Source: Chryseobacterium formosum (GTDB lineage Bacteria > Bacteroidota > Bacteroidia > Flavobacteriales > Weeksellaceae). From it: a stretch of 64,000 bases of DNA. The notes beneath the pieces are model-generated. The model ran no database searches. It was not told where the DNA came from and worked only from the letters and a program-made list of their open reading frames with translations. Shown here piece after piece: positions 1 to 9,005 of this stretch; position 1 is the stretch's first letter; each line of letters opens with the position of its first letter. Where the stretch lies: assembly GCF_026460885.1 (NCBI RefSeq), contig NZ_JAOVZW010000003.1:124001-188000 (forward strand), in the 5' to 3' direction. A program made the translations under genes and the position numbers.

Positions 1-683
1 ACATTAAAAAAGAATTCAGAGATTTCTCTACGAAACATTTAGGAAACAGCGGTTTGGTAACCGATCAGTATATGGGAATGTATGGTCCAACGAATCTTAC
101 GCCTTACATCATGGAAGAAAGAAGATTAAACGTTGCTCAAATGGACGTTTTTTCTCGTTTGATGATGGACAGAATTATTTTCTTAGGAACAGGAATTGAC
201 GATCAGGTTGCAAACATTGTAACGGCTCAGTTGCTATTCTTAGAAAGTGCAGATCCTTCAAAAGACATTCAAATTTACATCAACTCTCCTGGAGGAAGCG
301 TTTATGCAGGTCTAGGAATTTATGATACGATGCAGATTATTAAGCCTGATGTTGCTACAATCTGTACTGGTATTGCTGCTTCAATGGGAGCTGTTTTATT
401 AGTTGCAGGTGAAAAAGGGAAACGTTCTGCTTTGAAACATTCAAGAGTGATGATTCACCAACCCTCTGGTGGAGCTCAAGGTGTTGCTTCGGACATGGAA
501 ATCAATTTGAGAGAGATGTTGAAGCTTAAAAAAGAGTTGTATGACATTATTTCAGATCATTCTGGTCAAACTTACGAGTGGGTGGAGAAAGCTTCAGACA
601 GAGATTACTGGATGACTTCTACTGAAGCCAAAGAGTTTGGAATGGTAGACGAAGTTTTACAAAGATCTAAAGAGAAGAAGTAA
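1..683 (+). CDS. clpP: ATP-dependent Clp protease proteolytic subunit (5' end outside window)
   Basis: This is the serine protease core of the Clp machine, which forms a 14-mer chamber in the cytoplasm and degrades proteins unfolded by ClpX or ClpC. The catalytic serine lies in GIAASMGAVLL and the histidine in MIHQPSGG; the INSPGGSV oxyanion region is present. The reading frame is open from base 3 and encodes IKKEFRDFSTKHLGNSGLVTDQ-like sequence, matching the usual flavobacterial N-terminus, so the true start is probably two codons outside the window and the TTG at 54 is internal. The full protein would be about 228 residues. A strong hairpin follows the stop. Identity is very secure. Confidence 0.97.
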   Translation, partial: IKKEFRDFSTKHLGNSGLVTDQYMGMYGPTNLTPYIMEERRLNVAQMDVFSRLMMDRIIFLGTGIDDQVANIVTAQLLFLESADPSKDIQIYINSPGGSVYAGLGIYDTMQIIKPDVATICTGIAASMGAVLLVAGEKGKRSALKHSRVMIHQPSGGAQGVASDMEINLREMLKLKKELYDIISDHSGQTYEWVEKASDRDYWMTSTEAKEFGMVDEVLQRSKEKK

Positions 684-705
684 TTTTTCTTTAATCAAAA
701 TAAAT

Positions 706-750
706 ATCCCCGTTCACTTTTATCATTGAACGGGGATTTTTATTGTTTTT
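706..750. terminator. Bidirectional terminator between clpP and the convergent surface-protein gene
   Basis: An 11-bp perfect stem (706-716 pairs with 727-737, core CCCCGTTCA/TGAACGGGG) is followed by a T-rich run at 737-750. The two flanking genes converge, so it can serve both. Confidence 0.85.
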
Positions 751-758
751 AGAATCGT

Positions 759-1880
759 TTATTTTTTGATAATCTTATGAGTCGTAGTTGATTTGTCTGT
801 TTTAATTTCAACAAAATAAACTCCCGATTGTAAGCTTTGAATATTAATTTTTTTATCCTGAGTATTTAAAACTTTTTGTCCTGAAATAGAGTAAATGTTA
901 ATACTTTTAATATCATCTTTAGTTTCAATAACAACAAAATCACTCGCCGGATTTGGATAAATCTTAAAACTTTCTTTCACAGAATTTGAAACACTCAAAG
1001 TTGCATTCGCTTCTGTTGGAGTAAATGGCCTTCTCGTTCCAAAACTTAAACCGAACCAGTCATTATTATTTAAAGTAATGGCTGAAAGATTAGCGTTGGT
1101 TTTCCAGTTTGATAAATTGGTTCCTTTGTACAACTTCCAAGTGTTTGTTCCGCTTGCTGTTCCAGAAAAAGAATTTAACGACAATGTTGAAACCTGATTC
1201 GCAGCTGAAGTATAACTAAATGTACTTGTTTGAGCATCAATTAGCTGTAAAGCCTGTTCTGCTGTGATTGTTCCATTGTATTGAATTCCAAAAACAAAAG
1301 AATTGGCATTTCCGTTTGAATTATTAGTTCCGAAGTCTACAACAACTAAGCTTTTGTTAGAACCTGTTCCGATCCAATTAGTAATTTGAGATGCATTATA
1401 CCAAAGTGAACTATATGCAGGAATCGGTGTTGCAGGAGCTTCAGCAGTTGGATTGCTAAACCCATAACTTGCACCATACCATTCTCCATTTGCAATTGTT
1501 CCGGAATTCATCCATCCTCCCATAGACCAATTATTTGTATCGCTTCCGCTCCATAAACTCCAATAATCAGGAACCGACTGCGCAATATGGTTATTAAAGG
1601 AAACTTTATCGAGAAAACCGTTGTTAAAAGTTAAATTATAATCAAATGCAGGTTCTACACTTTTAATCATTTGCATCATCTGTGGACCTGTAATATTTTG
1701 TCCGTAATTGAATCTCACTCCCCAAACATAAGATCTGTCATCTGTTCCATCTTTAAAATCGGCAACAAAATAGGCTGTTTGTGAGCCTGTTCCTACAAAA
1801 AACTTTACATCATTCGCTGTAAATTGCGCAAGACAAAATCCAACGATAAAAGTAAATGTAAAACTTAATATTTTTTGCAT
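759..1880 (-). CDS. T9SS-secreted surface protein with two repeated domains, in a B12-riboswitch operon
   Basis: The protein has 373 residues. It has a signal peptide (about 1-19), then two copies of a ~110-residue domain, each opening with a glycine-rich strand (FVGTGSQTAYFVADF and WIGTGSNKSLVVVDF), continuing with a WG/FG-type strand (YVWGVRFNYG, FVFGIQYNG) and ending NGEWYGASYG or NNDWFGLSFG. The last ~75 residues are a type A T9SS sorting domain (KIYPNPASDFVVIET, ending KIIKK). It lies 8 nt after the propeller gene in the same direction, so both should be controlled by the cobalamin riboswitch upstream. I infer a role in corrinoid capture at the cell surface, perhaps like the surface proteins of Bacteroides B12 loci. 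The domain family itself I do not recognise with certainty. Confidence 0.75.
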   Translation of the reverse strand: MQKILSFTFTFIVGFCLAQFTANDVKFFVGTGSQTAYFVADFKDGTDDRSYVWGVRFNYGQNITGPQMMQMIKSVEPAFDYNLTFNNGFLDKVSFNNHIAQSVPDYWSLWSGSDTNNWSMGGWMNSGTIANGEWYGASYGFSNPTAEAPATPIPAYSSLWYNASQITNWIGTGSNKSLVVVDFGTNNSNGNANSFVFGIQYNGTITAEQALQLIDAQTSTFSYTSAANQVSTLSLNSFSGTASGTNTWKLYKGTNLSNWKTNANLSAITLNNNDWFGLSFGTRRPFTPTEANATLSVSNSVKESFKIYPNPASDFVVIETKDDIKSINIYSISGQKVLNTQDKKINIQSLQSGVYFVEIKTDKSTTTHKIIKK

Positions 1881-1888
1881 TTTTAATC

Positions 1889-3166
1889 TTATTTAATGAT
1901 TAATTTTTCGCTAAAACTGTTACTCTTATCTGTTATGTTTACAACATAAACTCCTTTAGAAAGTGTACTTACATCAATTCCGTTTTCTGAATATTGAGTG
2001 TTAATCACCATTCTTCCATTTAAATCATAAACCTGAACATTTCCTGAATTTAAGCCTTGTACAAAAAACTTATTGCTTGAAGGATTTGGATATATTGATA
2101 ATTTAGAAGCTTTTGAATTTTCAACTGTTGAAAGAGAGGCGCTGTTGTAAGCGATAATCTGATTAGGCAAAGAAGTCACTGTAAAAGTATTCAATAAAGA
2201 ACCTTGTAAATCGTAGGTGTAAATTTTTCCTGCTGCGACATATCCTGAAGGATCGGCTGCATAAATTTTATTATTAACAACATTAAATCCATAAGCGGTT
2301 CCATAACTGTTTACAGTAATCGGAGTAACTGCAATTGGTGACGTCGTGATTGAAGGAGAGGCAATCGGTGTTTTATAAATCGAAGCTTCGTTCATATAAT
2401 AGATATTCGTTCCGTCAGTATCCATATAAGATGGTTTTACACCGACAGGAAATGTTGTGCTTGAAGCTACACTTTGAGTAGTCGTGTTGTAAACAGTAAG
2501 CCTTCCAAATGATGTTGCAGAGTAAGGATCTCCCGAACTCATAATGTACAGCAAATTATCTTTTTCAAAAATACTGTTTGGAGAATTCCCAACGTTTACC
2601 TGAGATTCAACGGTATTGTTTGTCGTATTGATTATATCCATAAACTGATTCAGTCCGTAACCTCCTTTTAGCAAAACATATAATTTGTTGTTTTTGCTGA
2701 AGATTTTTTCAGGACCATTCCCTACAGAAATATTGGTTTCGTGAGTATAATTGTTAAGATTAAACACAGCCACATAATCATCAGTAGTACTACTGCCGCT
2801 TCCCCAATTGGTAACGTAAGCTTTGTTGCCATTAAAAGCAATGTATCTTGGATTGTTAAGATTGGTCGAAATTGTTGTAATCAAAGTAAAATCAGATTTG
2901 TTGATGACTTTGATTTGGTTTGAAATATTTAGAACCACAAAAATTTTATCACCAAAAATTTTAATGTCTTGAGCTGTGTCGCCCAATACGGCATTGTTAT
3001 TTTTAATTTTATAATAATTGTTGGTGACAACCGATTGGTTGTTGATAAGCGATATTTCAGCAGTATTGCTTCCGGCACCGCCTTCGTTGAGTACCAAGAC
3101 TCCTTCAGTTTGAGCATTTGCAAAAGAAATTACAAACGCAAGAATAAGAAAATAGATTTTCTTCAT
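1889..3166 (-). CDS. T9SS-secreted YncE-like beta-propeller, candidate BtuG-type corrinoid-binding protein
   Basis: After a signal peptide (MKKIYFLILAFVISFANA) comes a YncE/DUF5074-like propeller of repeated blades (for example NNPRYIAFNGNKAYVTNWG, GNGPEKIFSKNNKLYVLLKG, GNSPNSIFEKDNLLYIMSSG), then a C-terminal T9SS type A sorting domain (LSIYPNPSSNKFFVQG). An in-frame start lies 13 codons upstream, but the signal peptide begins at the ATG at 3166, which I chose. BtuG of Bacteroides is a surface propeller that binds vitamin B12 very tightly. The matching fold and the cobalamin riboswitch directly upstream suggest the same role here, with T9SS export replacing a lipid anchor. The role is inferred; fold and export signal are visible. 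Confidence 0.8.
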   Translation of the reverse strand: MKKIYFLILAFVISFANAQTEGVLVLNEGGAGSNTAEISLINNQSVVTNNYYKIKNNNAVLGDTAQDIKIFGDKIFVVLNISNQIKVINKSDFTLITTISTNLNNPRYIAFNGNKAYVTNWGSGSSTTDDYVAVFNLNNYTHETNISVGNGPEKIFSKNNKLYVLLKGGYGLNQFMDIINTTNNTVESQVNVGNSPNSIFEKDNLLYIMSSGDPYSATSFGRLTVYNTTTQSVASSTTFPVGVKPSYMDTDGTNIYYMNEASIYKTPIASPSITTSPIAVTPITVNSYGTAYGFNVVNNKIYAADPSGYVAAGKIYTYDLQGSLLNTFTVTSLPNQIIAYNSASLSTVENSKASKLSIYPNPSSNKFFVQGLNSGNVQVYDLNGRMVINTQYSENGIDVSTLSKGVYVVNITDKSNSFSEKLIIK

Positions 3167-3286
3167 GATATAATTAAATTTAAAGTTTTGTTCCCGAAAC
3201 TTCACTGCAGGATAAAACAGTCATGAAAAAATATCCGAAGATTTGATCCCATAAACTTTTATTCCCGAAAGTTGAAATTAATCTAA

Positions 3287-3450
3287 GGCAGGTCTCCTGG
3301 CTTGCATCTTATTATTACCTTCCCATTTCGTTTGAAACAAAACAGTGGTTTTACTTATAATAAGTTGAATAGCTTACAGTTGCGGGTACAGCTCAAGAAT
3401 TATGTTACTTCACTTGATTCCCTATTAATGAACGCATGGGTTCAACCTTA
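3287..3450 (-). ncRNA. Cobalamin (vitamin B12) riboswitch
   Basis: Read on the minus strand, the segment contains the hallmarks of the class: GGGAATCAAGTGAAGT-like sequence, then GAGCTGTACCCGCAACTGTA (a B12-box core), a variable arm, and the closing GCCAGGAGACCTGCC. It lies about 120 nt upstream of the propeller start in the same orientation. When B12 is plentiful such elements usually turn the downstream operon off. The exact outer stems were not folded. Confidence 0.93.
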
Positions 3451-3566
3451 AACTTTTGCAAAGATATTATTTAAAAATTGAATGATATTTTAATAACAAT
3501 TTAATGATTTTAAAATTATGTTGAATAATAGTTGTTTTTTTAGTACTTATTTTATTGATTTAACTA

Positions 3567-3600
3567 AAAAAGACATATCAAATGATATGTCTTTACTTTT
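3567..3600. terminator. Terminator downstream of tpiA
   Basis: A 12-bp inverted repeat around AAGACATATCA/TGATATGTCTT (3569-3580 with 3583-3594) has T-runs on both strands, so it can end the leftward tpiA transcript. Confidence 0.75.
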
Positions 3601-3616
3601 TTATGTGAATTGTTTC

Positions 3617-4375
3617 TTAATTAAAACCTTCAATAATTTTTGAAAAATCTTCAAGCTTCAAAGCAGCTCCACCAATTAAACCACCGTCAATATCAGGTTG
3701 AGAGAAAATTTCTTTTGCGTTATCAGGTTTTACAGAACCACCGTAAAGAATGGAAATTTCGTCAGCAACTTCCTGTCCGTATTTTTCAGCAATAATTCCT
3801 CTGATGTGAGCGTGGATTTCCTGCGCCTGTTCCGGGGTTGCAGTTTCACCTGTTCCGATTGCCCAAACTGGTTCGTAAGCGATAACAACTTTCTTAATTT
3901 CTTCGGCAGAAAGTGTGAAAAGAGCAGTTTCGGTCTGAGTTTTTACAACGTCTAAATGTTGTCCTGCTTTTCTTTGCTCTAAAGTTTCCCCATTACAGTA
4001 AACAGGAATTAAACCTTTATCTAAAGCCAATTTTACTTTTTTGTTGCAGCTTTCGTCATTCTCACCGTGATATTGTCTTCTTTCAGAATGACCGATTAAT
4101 GAACCTGTAGCATCGATAGATTCCAACATATCTGCAGAAAGTTCACCTGTGTAAGCTCCGCTTTCATATTCGCTCATATCCTGAGAAAAAACTCCGATCT
4201 CGTCTTTTTCAAAGATGTCTTTTGCCATCATTAAATACAAAGAAGGAGGCGCAATCCAAACTTCACAGTTGGTTTTATTATCGTTTTTATAACCTAATAA
4301 TTGAATCATTAATTGTTGAGCATCAATGACGTTTTTGTTCATTTTCCAGTTTCCTGCAACTATTTTTCTTCTCAT
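3617..4375 (-). CDS. tpiA: Triosephosphate isomerase
   Basis: This cytoplasmic TIM-barrel enzyme interconverts dihydroxyacetone phosphate and glyceraldehyde 3-phosphate in glycolysis and gluconeogenesis. At 252 residues it has the family's normal length. The substrate-binding lysine is in NWKMN near the start, the catalytic histidine in GHSERR, the catalytic glutamate in YEPVWAIGTG, and the phosphate-binding loop in LYGGSVKPDN with GGLIGGAAL. It appears to be a single-gene unit with a terminator after it. Nothing is unusual. Confidence 0.98.
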   Translation of the reverse strand: MRRKIVAGNWKMNKNVIDAQQLMIQLLGYKNDNKTNCEVWIAPPSLYLMMAKDIFEKDEIGVFSQDMSEYESGAYTGELSADMLESIDATGSLIGHSERRQYHGENDESCNKKVKLALDKGLIPVYCNGETLEQRKAGQHLDVVKTQTETALFTLSAEEIKKVVIAYEPVWAIGTGETATPEQAQEIHAHIRGIIAEKYGQEVADEISILYGGSVKPDNAKEIFSQPDIDGGLIGGAALKLEDFSKIIEGFN

Positions 4376-4477
4376 AGTTTCTATATTATCTTTTTGTTTC
4401 TTTTGTTTTTTATTTAAATATAATTATTATTTAAACGCAATGTTCGCAAAGTTTTTTATAATACTTGAAAATATTTT

Positions 4478-4550
4478 TCGTTCGCAAAGGCGTTTCACTC
4501 AGCTATGTTCGCAATTAGCCTTTGCTGAACGAAGTGCCTTTGCGAACGAA
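4478..4550. repeat. Imperfect inverted repeat with GTTCGCAAAG motif
   Basis: The arms 4478-4504 and 4524-4550 share TTCGTTCGCAAAGGC and its complement, with mismatches toward the loop. More copies of GTTCGCAAAG or GCGAACGTTGCG flank it at 4442-4452 and 4578-4590. This looks like a dispersed intergenic repeat or a decayed terminator; no gene is seen in 4376-4630. Confidence 0.6.
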
Positions 4551-4630
4551 ATAATGATTACTATTTAATATTTACCCTGCGAACGTTGCGTTAAAAATAA
4601 GTCTTAATTATAATTTTAACTCGTTTTTTA

Positions 4631-6757
4631 CTATTTATTAATTCCCTCCAATTTAAACATGAAAGCATATTCAAGCGCAATATCTTTCAGATAATCAAAT
4701 CTTCCGGAAGCACCACCATGACCATATTCCATGTCGGTTTTTAAGAATAAAACATTTTTATCTGTTTTTAAATCTCTCAATTTGGCTACCCATTTTGCAG
4801 GCTCAAAATATTGTACCTGAGAATCATGCAAACCTGTTGTTACCAATAAATTCGGATAGTTTTTTCGCTCAATATTTTCATACGGAGAATAAGATTTCAT
4901 ATAATCGTATGCTTCTTTATTGTTCGGATTTCCCCATTCATCATATTCATTTGTTGTCAAAGGAATACTTTCATCCAACATAGTATTGATAACATCCACA
5001 AACGGAACCTGTGCAATGGCTCCATTCCACAATTCAGGTTTCATATTCACAACAGCTCCCATCAAAAGTCCACCTGCACTTCCGCCTTGAGCGTATAAAT
5101 GTTTTGGTGACGTGTATTTTTCTTTCACTAAAAATTCTCCGGCATCGATGAAATCGGTAAATGTATTTTTCTTTTTCATCATTTTACCATCTTCATACCA
5201 TTGTCTTCCCATTTCCTGACCTCCACGAATATGGGCAATCGCAAAAGCAAAACCTCTATCTAAAAGACTCAGTCTTGTACTGCTGAAAGTTGCATCCATC
5301 GAACTTCCATAAGAACCGTAAGCGTAGAGTAAGAGTGGATTTTTACCGTCTTTTTTATATCCTTTTTTATAAACAATAGAAATTGGGATTTTTGTACCGT
5401 CTTTTGCAAAAGCGAAAAGTCTTTCCGTTACATAATTGGCTTTATTGTAACCTCCCAAAACTTCCTGTTGTTTGAGTAAAGTTCTTTTTCCTGTTTGTAA
5501 ATTCTGCTCATATTGTGAACTAGGAGTAATCATCGAAGTATATCCGAATCTGAAATAATCAGTATTATACTCAGGGTTTCCTGATGGATAAACGGTGTAA
5601 GCTGCTTCGTCGAATTTTAAGAACTCTTTTTTATTGGTTCTTCTGTCAATGATTACCAACTGTGAAAGTCCGTTTTGTCTTTCACTGAAAACGAGATAAT
5701 TTTTAAACTCACTGATTCCCTCCATCAAAACATCTTTTCGATGAGGCATGAAATCTTTCCAGCTTTCAACTCCTGTTTTGTCCAAAGGAGTTTCCATCAC
5801 TTTGAAATTCAGTGCATCTTTATTGGTGGTGATTAAAAATTTGTCTTCCAAAGGCGTTACATCATACAAAACATCCTTCATCCTTGGCTGAAAAACTTTG
5901 AAGCCTGCATTCGGTTCATCTGCATTAATATATCTTGTTTCTGAAGAAGTTGTTGCCGAAGAAACAATCATAATGATTTTTTCATTCTTAGATTTTCCGA
6001 CACCGATATAGTTGGCCTTGTCTTTTTCTTCATAAACCAAAACATCTTTTGAGGGATCAGTTCCTAAAGAATGTCTGTAAATTTTCTCTGTTAAAAGTGT
6101 TTCAGGATTTTTTCCTGTATAGAAAATTGTTTTGTTATCATTCGCCCAGGTTGCAGAACCTGTTGTGTTTTTAATTCCTAAATCGGTTGTTTTTCCTGTA
6201 TTTAGGTCTTTTAAAAATAATTTATACTGTCTTCTCGAAACATCATCAACTCCGTAAATCATTTTAGAATTATCCGGACTGATGCTGAAACCTGCTGCAG
6301 AATAGTAAGCATGACCTTCCGCAAGCTGATCTACATCCAAAAGAATTTCTTCGGGAGAACTAAGATTATCTTTTTTTCTGCAATATTTAAAATACTGTTT
6401 TCCGGTTTCAGTTCGGGTGTAGTAATAATAACCTTTCTTGAAAACCGGAACAGATTCGTCTTTTTCTTTAATTCTTGCCTTCATTTCCTGAAAAAGTTTC
6501 TCTCTGAAAGGTTCTGTATCTTTCATCATTCCTTCCCAATAAGAATTTTCAGCGGTGAGATAATTAACCACTTGTGTAGAATCTTTTCCTTTTTTGAAAT
6601 AATCAATCATCCAGTAATAAGGATCATTCACTTTATCACCATGAATATTTCTCAAGTGCTGTTTTTTATCGGCAATCGGAGCTTTCATATCAGGGAAAAT
6701 CTGAGATTGAAACATTGTTGTACTCATTATTAAAAGGGATAGGCAAGTTTTTTTCAT
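4631..6757 (-). CDS. S9A family serine peptidase (oligopeptidase B / prolyl oligopeptidase type)
   Basis: This 708-residue peptidase has a signal peptide (about residues 1-19), so it probably acts in the periplasm. A seven-bladed propeller restricts access to short peptides and precedes an alpha/beta hydrolase domain. The catalytic triad can be placed at Ser560 (GGSAGG), Asp645 (TGLHDSQV) and His680 (YGHGG). The order and the DSQVQYFEPAKW segment resemble oligopeptidase B, which cleaves after basic residues, more than proline-specific enzymes, but specificity cannot be read with certainty. It lies 20 nt after a TerB-like gene in the same direction and may be cotranscribed with it. Confidence 0.92.
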   Translation of the reverse strand: MKKTCLSLLIMSTTMFQSQIFPDMKAPIADKKQHLRNIHGDKVNDPYYWMIDYFKKGKDSTQVVNYLTAENSYWEGMMKDTEPFREKLFQEMKARIKEKDESVPVFKKGYYYYTRTETGKQYFKYCRKKDNLSSPEEILLDVDQLAEGHAYYSAAGFSISPDNSKMIYGVDDVSRRQYKLFLKDLNTGKTTDLGIKNTTGSATWANDNKTIFYTGKNPETLLTEKIYRHSLGTDPSKDVLVYEEKDKANYIGVGKSKNEKIIMIVSSATTSSETRYINADEPNAGFKVFQPRMKDVLYDVTPLEDKFLITTNKDALNFKVMETPLDKTGVESWKDFMPHRKDVLMEGISEFKNYLVFSERQNGLSQLVIIDRRTNKKEFLKFDEAAYTVYPSGNPEYNTDYFRFGYTSMITPSSQYEQNLQTGKRTLLKQQEVLGGYNKANYVTERLFAFAKDGTKIPISIVYKKGYKKDGKNPLLLYAYGSYGSSMDATFSSTRLSLLDRGFAFAIAHIRGGQEMGRQWYEDGKMMKKKNTFTDFIDAGEFLVKEKYTSPKHLYAQGGSAGGLLMGAVVNMKPELWNGAIAQVPFVDVINTMLDESIPLTTNEYDEWGNPNNKEAYDYMKSYSPYENIERKNYPNLLVTTGLHDSQVQYFEPAKWVAKLRDLKTDKNVLFLKTDMEYGHGGASGRFDYLKDIALEYAFMFKLEGINK

Positions 6758-6777
6758 ATCAATATTTGTGTTTTAAT

Positions 6778-7128
6778 TTAGTTTAAATTCCAAAGATTCT
6801 TCAGAAGAACGTAGAATGTGTGTTCTTCGTCTGTCACTTTATCATCAGCCTTAATCAATGTTTTAGCAAATTGAATAAAGTGTAAACGCTCCTTTTCTGT
6901 AGAATCATCCAAAAAACAACGTCCGTGAAATTCAAAATGATCTTTCCACTCTTCTGGTTGAAGTAAAGCGATAGTTTCCAGTTCATTATCTAAATTCATT
7001 TTAAAAGGAAATTCGTCAGCAAGATATTGTTGCACCAACATTCCTTCTTCAGGAGCAAATTCTCCGTCAACAGACGAAAGAATCATTAATAAATGATAAC
7101 CAGCGATAGATTTATTTGATTTTTGCAT
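6778..7128 (-). CDS. TerB-like small helical protein
   Basis: A 116-residue all-helical protein with no signal peptide. It carries the acidic pattern of the TerB/DjlA N-terminal family: LMILSSVDGEFAPEEGMLVQQYL near the start and KADDKVTDEEHTFYVLLKNL near the end, each resembling a metal- or partner-binding helix pair. Functions of the stand-alone flavobacterial versions are not established, and a tellurite role should not be assumed. The gene sits upstream of the S9 peptidase with a 20-nt gap. Confidence 0.7.
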   Translation of the reverse strand: MQKSNKSIAGYHLLMILSSVDGEFAPEEGMLVQQYLADEFPFKMNLDNELETIALLQPEEWKDHFEFHGRCFLDDSTEKERLHFIQFAKTLIKADDKVTDEEHTFYVLLKNLWNLN

Positions 7129-7216
7129 TTTTTTAATTTAAAGTTTAATGTTCTAAGTTTAATATTTCACAAAGTTTAAAATTGACAATTCACCATTCAT
7201 AACTGACTAAAAAAAT

Positions 7217-8326
7217 CTAGTCAATATATTTTTTAGCAGGCTGTTTGGCTACAATTTTTCCTTTTTCTAATGTTAAAACGAATGGGTTACTTCTTGCAAT
7301 GGTTTTAATTGCAGTTCCGTCCATCATTGCGTTTTTGATGGTTTTAAAAGTAGTTTGATCGGTAGAAACTCCATAGATTAGAGCTCCTTTCTGAGCGTTT
7401 ACTTTAGCTTCAACGTTTTTAATTAATTCAGGTGAAACTTCTTTCGGATGATATGAGAAAACAATTATAGCTTTCGGAGCATTAATGATTTCGTCAGTCA
7501 AATCAATTCCGGTAGGATCTTCAATTTTGAATTTTACGATTTCAGATTTATAACCTTCTTTGATTAATTTAGATTCATTTTTACCTTCTTCAATTTTCCA
7601 CGGCGAACCTTCTTCCCAATATTTTGTCTGATTAACATAATCGTCCTGATTTACTTTTAAAACTTCTCCAGTTTTAGAATTTTTCATTGAATAAACCGTT
7701 TTGTATTCAGAAGGGTTTTTATTGATTTTTGCTTTTTCAGCTTTCAAATCTGTTCCGATTTTATAATCACGGAAGTCAATAATAGGTTCGTTGATAATTC
7801 CCATTGACATAATAACGATCATTATTCCACAGAAAACGCCTAAAGCGACTGATTTAAATTTATTGTTTTCAGGTTTATTATTATCACTGTAGGCATCTTT
7901 TTTAGTGAATTCTTTTCTATATAGAATGAAAAGAATAACTAGACCAACCAAAAGAACCACATCTTTCACAAAGCTTTCCCAGGGTGTAAATTTAATTGCA
8001 TCTCCGAAACAACCACAATCTGTAACAACATTAAAATAAGCTGAATAGAACGTTAGAAATCCAAAGAAAATGCAAAGTGCAATCAGTGCAGAAAGCGTGA
8101 ATTTCAGTTTTAATTTTAATAAAAGTAAAAACCCTAAGAATAACTCAAGAACAACTACAATGATTGAAAAAAGTAGGGCAAATTTCTCCAAAAACGGCAT
8201 GTTGAAAACCGAAGGCGAAAAATATTCTTCCATTTTAAAGGAAAATCCTACCAAATCCACAGCTTTTACAAAACCTGAAGCGATGAAAATAATTGCAATA
8301 ATGAAACGTAATAAACCTTTTATCAT
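7217..8326 (-). CDS. BT_3928-type membrane protein (DoxX/MauE-like with C-terminal thioredoxin-like part)
   Basis: Four hydrophobic segments fill the first ~145 residues in a DoxX/MauE arrangement, followed by another at about 160-178. The loop TDCGCFGDAIK carries a Cys-x-Cys pair conserved in this family. The C-terminal ~170 residues look like an extracytoplasmic thioredoxin-fold domain lacking an obvious CxxC. The family is known only by its Bacteroides locus name; a redox role in the envelope is plausible. The gene follows the DUF1599 gene by 11 nt, and this pair is common beside folP in Bacteroidota. Confidence 0.8.
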   Translation of the reverse strand: MIKGLLRFIIAIIFIASGFVKAVDLVGFSFKMEEYFSPSVFNMPFLEKFALLFSIIVVVLELFLGFLLLLKLKLKFTLSALIALCIFFGFLTFYSAYFNVVTDCGCFGDAIKFTPWESFVKDVVLLVGLVILFILYRKEFTKKDAYSDNNKPENNKFKSVALGVFCGIMIVIMSMGIINEPIIDFRDYKIGTDLKAEKAKINKNPSEYKTVYSMKNSKTGEVLKVNQDDYVNQTKYWEEGSPWKIEEGKNESKLIKEGYKSEIVKFKIEDPTGIDLTDEIINAPKAIIVFSYHPKEVSPELIKNVEAKVNAQKGALIYGVSTDQTTFKTIKNAMMDGTAIKTIARSNPFVLTLEKGKIVAKQPAKKYID

Positions 8327-8337
8327 AATAATCGTTT

Positions 8338-8892
8338 TTATTTCGGTTGAGTTGTTTGTTCAGAAAATTTAATAAGGCAGAAAACTGCGTAATTCAGCAT
8401 GTCAAAATAATTGGCATCCAAACCTTCAGAAACCAAAGTTTTTCCCTGATTGTCTTCAATTTGTTTGGTTCTCAGTACTTTTTGATAAATTAAATCGGTG
8501 ATGGAAGAAATTCTCATATCTCTCCAAGCTTCACCATAATCGTGATTTTTCTTTTCCATTAAAGCTTGAGCTTCAGCAGAATATTTGTCGTAAAGATTTA
8601 GAATTTCTTCAGGATTTTCATTAAAATCGTTCGAAAGACCTTTTTCCAGCTGAATTAATCCGATAATTGAATAATTAACAATAGCGACAAATTCTCCTTC
8701 CTCACTTTCATCAATCATTTTTACATCGGTCATCTGTAAAGTGCGGATTCTGTTGACTTTAATGTAAATTTGGTCGGTAATCGAACTTGGGCGTAAAACT
8801 CTCCAAGCTGCACCATAATCATGCATTTTTTTACTGAAAAGATCACGACATTCACTGATGATTTTACCGAACTGTTCTGAAGTTTTTGACAT
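8338..8892 (-). CDS. DUF1599 (nucleotide-modification-associated) protein with two domain copies
   Basis: The 184-residue protein is an internal duplication. Each half carries HDYG(A/E)AWR, a short spacer, then SSITD-x-IY-x-KV-x-R; the first copy starts near residue 23 and the second near 115. This is the DUF1599 family, sometimes grouped with nucleotide-modification genes, though in Bacteroidota it is a conserved housekeeping neighbour of folP. No signal peptide is seen. A TATCTTTG-like -7 box on the minus strand (8910-8917) lies just before the start. The biochemical function is unknown. Confidence 0.82.
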   Translation of the reverse strand: MSKTSEQFGKIISECRDLFSKKMHDYGAAWRVLRPSSITDQIYIKVNRIRTLQMTDVKMIDESEEGEFVAIVNYSIIGLIQLEKGLSNDFNENPEEILNLYDKYSAEAQALMEKKNHDYGEAWRDMRISSITDLIYQKVLRTKQIEDNQGKTLVSEGLDANYFDMLNYAVFCLIKFSEQTTQPK

Positions 8893-8968
8893 AAATTTCC
8901 TTAATCTTTCAAAGATACAAATTAGGTTTTAGGTAAAAGGAATAAGATAATAGTTTTTTACTTGGAAA

Positions 8969-9001
8969 TTGTAGCTTTAAAGCAAGAAGTAAGTATTTTT
9001 G
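8969..9001 (+). promoter_or_regulatory. Bacteroidota-type promoter of folP
   Basis: TTG at 8969-8971, 22 nt, then TATTTTTG at 8994-9001. The box ends only 4 nt before the folP ATG, which predicts a leaderless or nearly leaderless mRNA. Confidence 0.65.
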
Positions 9002-9005
9002 CACC

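Noticed and set aside
54..56. TTG at 54 as the clpP start
   Set aside because: The frame is open to the window edge and encodes the usual ClpP N-terminus upstream of this codon.
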